Both the position numbers and the translations under genes were made by a program. 64,000 bases of DNA from Lotus japonicus (Eukaryota > Streptophyta > Magnoliopsida > Fabales > Fabaceae): positions 39,313,158-39,377,157 of the forward strand of contig NC_080042.1 in NCBI RefSeq assembly GCF_012489685.1, in the 5' to 3' direction. Position 1 is the first letter of the stretch. Every line of letters starts with the position of its first letter. Shown one piece after another: positions 58,274 through 64,000 of the stretch. The notes beneath the pieces were generated by a model. The model did no database searches. It was not told the DNA's origin and worked only from the letters and a program-made list of their open reading frames with translations.

Positions 58274-58354
58274 ACATACACTCTGATAGAGTTACCTTCT
58301 GGACTAGACATCTTCTGATCAAGAAGTATCATAGTCAGAGGTTCTGATCCATCT

Positions 58355-59221
58355 TCACTCTGGACAAAAATCCATGTTCAGATTTTTCAAAATAAAATTA
58401 AATCTATCCTCTGCTAAGGGCTTTGTAAAGATATCTGCCCATTGATGGTCAGTATCAACAAACTTCAGAAGAAGTACGCCCTTCTGTACATAATCTCTAA
58501 TAAAGTGATACTTTACCTCAATGTGCTTTGCCCTTGAATGTAAGATAGGATTCTTACTCAATGATATTGCAGCTGTGTTATCACAATAGATTGGGATATT
58601 GCTCTCAAGGATCTGATAATCCTCCAGCTGATGTTTCATCCAGAGCATCTGAGTGCTGCATATTGCTGCTAAGATATATTCTGCCTCTGCAGTGGATAGT
58701 GCAATGGTTGATTGCCTCTTGCTTGCCCATGAGACTAAGTTACTTCCCAGAAATTGACAGTTTCCAGAAGTACTTTTTCTCTCTGTTCTATCTCCAGAAT
58801 AATCAGCATCACAATAACCTGAAAGCTTATACTCTGATGTCTTCTTATACATCAAGCCAAGGTTAGTGGTGCCTTTCAGATACCTTAGGATCCTCTTAAC
58901 AGCAGTTAAGTGGGTTTCCCTTGGATCTGATTGGAAACGAGCACATAAATGAACACTAAACAGTATATCTGGCCTAGATGCAGTTAAGTATAGAAGAGAT
59001 CCTATCATACCACGATAGAGTTTCTGACAAACTATACCACTTGCATCTTCTTTCTCCAGAATGCATGTAGGATGCATTGGAGTCTTGGCCACTTTAGATT
59101 CCAGCATATTGAACTTTTTCAGAAGTTCTTTAGTGTACTTGCTCTGATGGATATATGTTCCTTCTGGTGTTTGATCTACTTGTATTCCCAGAAAGTACTT
59201 TAATTCTCCCATCATACTCAT
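58355..59221 (-). pseudogene. pol: Element H copia pol, C-terminal part (RT end and RNase H)
   Basis: Read from 59221 to the stop at 58357-58355, this continues the RT interrupted at 63055 by the solo LTR. It shows Ty1/copia features: MGELKYFLGIQVDQTPEGTY, the Y-R-x-M-I-G-S-L-L-Y-L-T-x-S-R-P-D motif, RNase H with GYCDADYSGD and the STAEAEY acidic motif, and the end TKPLAEDRF. The frame is open throughout. An apparent upstream extension to 59263 is solo-LTR sequence and not part of the gene. The stop is followed by 81 bp and then element E. Confidence 0.92.
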
Positions 59222-60722
59222 TGTAAGACCCGGATTTTCGGAACAAGTTAATTTCCGACTCACGCGTGGAATCAGTGTAAGTGTGACAGGAGTTTGATAT
59301 TTGAGAAAGATTAATGAAGAAGAAAGTTCAGGAATTACTTGAGGAATGTTGCGTAGTTGCTTTCGGAGTTAGTACGAGTCGTCTGCACATCTGCCTTATG
59401 GCGAGCGTGTCCAGAATAGGCTTTTTCGCTTCTAGAGCAACGTTTTAAGGGAGATTTCGAATCCTTGGAAAATTTAAAGATTCTCTTTATTTTTCCTTCG
59501 ACCAGCGTTTCATTTCGGAACTCTGGACTATACGCACGATAGTATTCACTTTTCGGAAGTTCGCCGACGCTAATTTCTTTGCTTCGAAACCCTAGATTCG
59601 AGCGATGGATGAAGACTTTTTCTATTCGGGACTTCTAACGGACTTTCCGTCCGCGTTGCCAAATTTGTTTCGACATTTCCAATCTTTCTTCAGAAGGAAG
59701 TTTTGTCGTCCGGCGATCACAGCAAAAAGTAGTTTTTCGGGACAGATTTAACTTACACCGCTTTTGAGATTTTCGATATCGTTTTTCCCATATCATAGAT
59801 ATTTGTTTTGAGTTCTGGATTTCTGACGCCAGAATCTCTCTTAGAATTCCTTGGTGAACATGCTGCAAAAATCGGAATCGCGAAATTTTCATTTTCCCGG
59901 GATTTCGCCCGCCTATAAATAGGCGAAAAAGCAAAATATCTTTCATTTTCCTCCATTAGTGGCCCAAATTCGTGGAGAGCAAGGGGGGAGGAGATTTTCG
60001 CGAAAACTTGACCAATCTTCGTGCAGTTCGTCCCTACTTCTAGGTATCGAGGTAACTATCATGAATCCTACCTCTGATTACTGTTTCTGCTGAGTTTCTA
60101 AAGTCGTTTCTGTGCTCACAGTTTTGAGCTTTTTCTAAAATTGTCCGTTTTCTTCGATTTCTTGCTTGGGTTATGTTCTCTAGGTTCCCATGAGCCTAAA
60201 ACCTCTGTCAGTAAACGCTGATTGTGATCCAGTTGTCCAGGATCTGAAAAACTGTTTCAAAACCCTTTTTGCTCACATTTCGAAACTTTATTGTCGAAAA
60301 GACTTAATCTGACTTCGTACCTTTAGGATTTGTTGTCACGGATGTCATGAGGATCGTTGCTGTCAAATTTGTTTTAAGAACTGATAACTTTGAAGTTTTG
60401 AGCCTTTATTTTGGACCAAAATGCCCCTGGATAGTCATATTTCGACCCGATTGTCCGAAAATTGTTCCGATAGTTTCTTTGCCTTAGTTTTACCCTAAAA
60501 CTACCTTGTGAATTGATTTGATCAAAGAAAAAGAGCCGAAGCCCTTTTTCCTTTGAGGCCGTGGACTATTTCCTTTAGGGGGGAGTTTTTCGGTTTCGAA
60601 AACTTGTCTTTTCGTACCTGATTGTCCTATTCTGAAGCTTTAATGCTTTGTCTATCGTTTATGTATTGTTTTGCGATCGAACTAATCGATTTTGTTTGGA
60701 TTCTGCTTTGTTTTTCTCCGAG

Positions 60723-60800
60723 GTTCAGTTGAAGGAACTTTGGAATACTCAGAGCAATTGTTTGAGGAAAACTTTGATTGCGAAGCTGGAACAGCTCGAG
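60723..60800 (+). other. Conserved 78-bp exon-like block in LTR (solo, B/F family)
   Basis: Preceded by the pyrimidine-rich CTGCTTTGTTTTTCTCCGAG, a good plant 3' splice site, and followed by GTTAGG. The open frame begins SVEGTLEYSEQLFEENFDCE. The length is the same as in A, D, E, F and G although most bases differ. Confidence 0.6.
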
Positions 60801-61579
60801 GTTAGGGCAACTTGCTATATTTAACTATGATTGCATGATAGGCGTCGATAAATTCGACTTATGCTTTGTCTGATGTTGTTTATGATGTTGAGTTGATGTT
60901 ATGATGCTTTTCCATAACTTGTGATGTTGTGCTTATGTTGGATTGAGCGTTTTGACGCAACTTCGGAGTGGAGATTCATTGATCTGGTGATCTTTGATAT
61001 TTCGGGTTGGATGAACAACCCTAGGCAAGTCCAAATGTGGGGTTTGAGACTTAGCCATTTGTTGGGATTCGTAGGAATTCCTAGACTTTCCCCGGGAAAT
61101 GTATTTTGGGTGGTTGATTTTTAGAAACTTAGAATGATAGAGCTTTCGAAAAATAAAGACTTGGGAAACTTAGACTTTGAGAAATAAACTCATAATTTGA
61201 CTAATTTGAATTGAAATCATTTTTATTAACGTTTAAGCAAAGGAGAACTGAAGGGGAAAAATATTTACGAAAGGCGGGGGAAAAGTCGACCTTTGTTGTG
61301 GGTTTGGAGAGTTATCGGAATTGGGAAAGCCACTAAGGTGAGCTATGGTGATGATTGAAAGTCACCGAGTACGTTAGTACTCTTGGGGAAGTGTTATGGA
61401 GCCGTGTTGTATTGACCGACACCTAGTGCTCTTGTTGTTTGGGCTGTGTTGTATTGACCGACACTAGACCCTCGTGTAATCTTGTTGGTGGAGTTGTGTT
61501 GTATTGACCGACACTAACTCTTGAGTTGTTTTGAGTTTGGGTCGGAGCAGTTTATTTAGCCATCCAAAGGATGAGCCGG

Positions 61580-62095
61580 GAAGCTTCACTGAGGCGTGAG
61601 ACTTCGTGAAAGCATGGAACTTCACTGAAGCGTGAGACTTCGTGAAAGTGAGTAAGCTTCACTGAGGCGTGAGACTTCGTGAAAGCAGAAACTTCACTGA
61701 GGCGGGAGACCTTGTGGAGACGGGAACCTTCGCTGAAGCGGGAGACTTTGCGGAGGCGTGCAAATTCACTGAGGCGTGAGACTTCGTGAAAGCATAAACT
61801 TCACTGAGGCGGGAGACCTTGTGGAGACGGGAAACTTCGCTGAGGCGGGAGACCTTGCGAAGACGGGAACCTTCGCTGAGGCGGGAGACCTTGCGGAGAC
61901 GGGAACCTTCGCTGAAGCGGGAGACTTTGCGGATGCGTGCAAATTCACTGAAGCGTGAGACTTCGTGAATGCGCGAAAATTCACTGAAGCGTGAGACTTC
62001 GTGAATGTGTGAGATTTCACTGAAGCGTGAGACTTCGTGAAAGCGTAAGACTCCATTGAAGCGTGAGACTTCATGGAAGCGTGAGATTTCATCGT
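61580..62095 (+). repeat. About 29-bp minisatellite in solo LTR
   Basis: Some 18 degenerate units with the core TTCACTGAGGCGTGAGACTTCGTG. The long minus-strand frame across 61659-62186 (repeating SHASVKS-type words) is a by-product of this repeat. Confidence 0.9.
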
Positions 62096-63054
62096 CGTTT
62101 ACCATAGGGCAAACGACAGGGAACATTTGTTTAGTTAGACACTTGTGCGTTGGGAGGGCGATACATCGTTTGAATAACCTTATCACCTAACTTCATATGT
62201 TGAGATTATGATGATTTGATGTTGATGAACATCGTTAGATATTAATGATTGAACTGTGTAGGAGATTCGAGAACATGCTATGTATATACCTTAGAGTAGG
62301 CAATACATAACTTATATGTATATATATACAACATATGTATATATCCCCTTTATCACAAGTTGATTGTATATCTATTGTATTCTGTAAGTTGACCCTAGCG
62401 CCTTGGCTTTGTTTGTATGTTTGTGTTTGGGCGGTCGGCCTGCTGCCAGGCGTCTGTCAGCCGGTTCGTGATGATTCGTTGTGCGGGAAAGACCCGGAGC
62501 GGAACGACTATTACTGAAGCTTTCGACGAGGACCCGGACATCATGCCTGATCGAGGGAGGGTCGATGATAGTAGTGTGGGGTATGGGTGGTTAGAGTCTT
62601 TTGGAGTTGGTTGTTACTGTAATAGCTCTGATTCGTTTTGCTTTTGGGACAGGGTAGGTTCCCGATGCCTGGCTTTTTGTGTGGTTCTCTTACGGAGGGA
62701 TCACAGTGAGTCAGTCGGACCATAGGGGTCTTTGCTTAGGCCATATTGAGGCCGACTTTCTCCTAGTGGTTTGTAATTATAATTTTCTCACTTACACTTC
62801 TGGGTCTGTATATATTTGCCTACGGGCACACTGCTTTGGAGTCACTGCGAGTGCGCGTGACATGGAGTGCAGCTGAGGCTGTACATGTATATATGATGTT
62901 TATCGGTTAGTTTAGTAGTTGGGTTTTGTCTTTATCTCCTTATCGCTTTATTTACAAAGGAATCAATCAAAAAAAAAATTTATTACCTGTTTTTCCGCGA
63001 AGGTTTATTTTTGGTTACTAAAGTGACACCTGGAAATCGGGGTGTTACACTCAT

Positions 63055-64000
63055 CTCAAATTCAGCCTGCATCATCTCAGAAAATTCTTTGCATAGAGAT
63101 TGATTAGCAGAACCAAATATAATATCATCAACATAAATTTGCACAATTAAGATATCATCTTTATAAGTTTTGCAAAAGAGAGTTGTATCTACTTTACCTC
63201 TTACAAACTCATTCTCCAGAAGGAATGAGCTGAGTCTCTCATACCATGCTCTGGGAGCTTGCTTCAGACCATAGAGTGATTTCTTCAGTTTGAACACATG
63301 GTCTGGATTCTTCTCATCATCAAAACCCGGGGGTTGATGAACATAGACGTCCTCTGAAATATAACCATTTAGGAAGGCACTCTTCACATCCATCTGATGA
63401 AGAACTATGTTGTGATTCACTGAGAAAGAGATCAGCAGTCTGATTGCTTCTAGTCTAGCTACTGGAGCAAATGTTTCAGTGTAGTCAATTCCTTCTTGCT
63501 GATTGTAGCCTTGAGCAACTAGCCTTGCCTTGTTTCTCACTACATCTCCTTTCTCATTCAACTTGTTTCTGAACACCCATTTGGTTCCAATCACATGAAC
63601 ACTTTCAGGCTTCTTCACTAAGCTCCAAACATCATTCTTGGAAAATTGATTCAATTCTTCTTCCATAGCCAGTATCCAATCCTTGTCCTGAAGAGCTTCA
63701 TCTATGGACTTGGGTTCAATTAAGGACACCAATCCTTTCAGACTGAGCAAGGTCTCTTCAGAGGGTCTGAAAGCTGATCTGGTTCTGACAGGTTCATCCT
63801 TGTTGCCCAGAATCAATTCCTTAGGGTGAGCTGCAATGATTCTGCTCTTCTTCAGAGTTTGTGAATCAGAGGGACCAGCTTCTTCTTCTGGTTCATCTTC
63901 CTCTAGCTCAGCTTCCTCTGGAGCTTTGCCTTTGTCAGAAACATTAATACTTAAATCTGCAAATTTCTCAACTAGCTTTGACTGATCAGAGTCAAGCTTA
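63055..64000 (-). pseudogene. pol: Element H copia pol, reverse transcriptase N-terminal part (interrupted; runs off window)
   Basis: The frame is open from the window edge to the solo LTR insertion. An acidic linker (about 63850-64000) leads to the RT core: WVFRNKLNEKGDVVRNKARL, QQEGIDYTETFAPVARLEAI, the MDVKSAFLNGYI motif, KSLYGLKQAPRAWYERL and the catalytic YVDDIIFGS. It ends at FEMS (63055-63066) and continues at 59221. This is Ty1/copia, consistent with the Sirevirus lineage. Integrase, protease and gag would lie further right. Confidence 0.92.

Larger units (their letters stand above)
59222..63049 (+). mobile_element. Solo LTR of the B/F family (3828 bp)
   Basis: Starts TGTAAGACCCGG and ends GGGGTGTTACA, flanked by CTCAT at 59217-59221 and 63050-63054, with no internal region. 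It is therefore the product of LTR-LTR recombination after insertion into H pol. It is the only complete LTR of this family here. TATA box at 59914-59921; candidate donor at 60052; exon-like block at 60723-60800; three copies of the 19-bp motif near 61400-61520; a minisatellite at 61580-62095; a conserved GGCCTGCTGCCAG boundary near 62430-62450, followed by a frame ending RNDYY-stop at about 62515. Confidence 0.95.
42090..64000 (-). mobile_element. Element H: Sirevirus-type Ty1/copia retrotransposon, partial (continues past window)
   Basis: Minus strand: 3' LTR 42090-43298, PPT 43299-43313, non-coding region, antisense ORF, envelope-like ORF, then copia RNase H/RT on both sides of two later insertions (E at 47952-58273, solo LTR at 59222-63049). 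The 5' LTR, gag and integrase lie to the right of the window. An envelope-like ORF after pol and repeated GGGGGAG tracts before the LTR are known hallmarks of Sireviruses. The probable TSD at its left edge is AGGTA (42085-42089), unchecked because the partner is outside. Confidence 0.88.

Noticed and set aside
59222..59263. N-terminal extension of the copia RNase H frame (MSRKLTCSENPG)
   Set aside because: These codons lie in the solo LTR beyond the TSD; they are chance read-through and not part of pol.
61659..62186. Long minus-strand frames of 175 and 108 codons with SHASVKS-type repeats
   Set aside because: They are translations of the roughly 29-bp minisatellite of the solo LTR; both strands are open for the same reason, and no other copy supports a gene.

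Overview
The window is plant nuclear DNA, almost certainly from a eudicot and possibly a legume (the legume guess rests only on the look of the Sirevirus-type copia LTR and its envelope-like ORF). No host gene, tRNA, rRNA or CRISPR array was found. Nearly every base belongs to nested LTR retrotransposons. Element boundaries were set from TG...CA-type termini, tRNA-iMet primer sites (TGGTATCAGAGC), polypurine tracts and five pairs of 5-bp target-site duplications (TSDs) that match exactly. Names A-H are local labels.

Layout. 1-745 is the end of an unassigned LTR (minus strand), inserted in the LTR of an old Ty3-type element B (plus strand; LTR pieces 746-2913 and 25554-26712, gag 26922-27496). 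B's LTR is split by element D (2914-25548, plus, TSD TCTTG). D has 4.33-kb LTRs and is itself split at its gag start codon by element G (7466-18658, minus, TSD ATGGT), a relative with 4.2-kb LTRs. At 27497 B abuts, in inverted orientation, element F (minus; LTR 27497-30505, 3' internal region 30506-31836, RT fragment 41400-42089). F is split by element A (31837-41254, plus, TSD GACTC), a full-length chromovirus of Tekay/Del type with 2374-bp LTRs. F's RT is then broken by a Sirevirus-type Ty1/copia element H (42090 to beyond 64000, minus). H carries element E (47952-58273, minus, TSD ACATA) and a solo LTR of the B/F family (59222-63049, plus, TSD CTCAT).

How the parts relate. A is the only copy with a complete gag-protease-RT-RNase H-integrase-chromodomain frame; it has three in-frame stops and no frameshift. 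D, G and E are short-internal, apparently non-autonomous relatives that keep gag, primer site, a chromodomain-end remnant and PPT, but have most of pol replaced by a shared stretch of about 1.2-1.5 kb without coding potential. D, G and B encode an unusual Gag that lacks the capsid domain. D and G have four CCHC knuckles; B has three before it is cut off. H keeps RT/RNase H, an envelope-like ORF and, on the opposite strand, a small coiled-coil ORF with its own TATA box and poly(A) signal.

The most notable unexplained signal is inside the LTRs. Every LTR subfamily carries a block of exactly 78 bp (76 in one degraded copy) bounded by AG and GT, with one acidic reading frame open in each copy I translated, followed far downstream by a conserved CAG boundary and a short conserved continuation. 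It looks like a spliced leader or LTR-encoded mini-gene and is described under findings.
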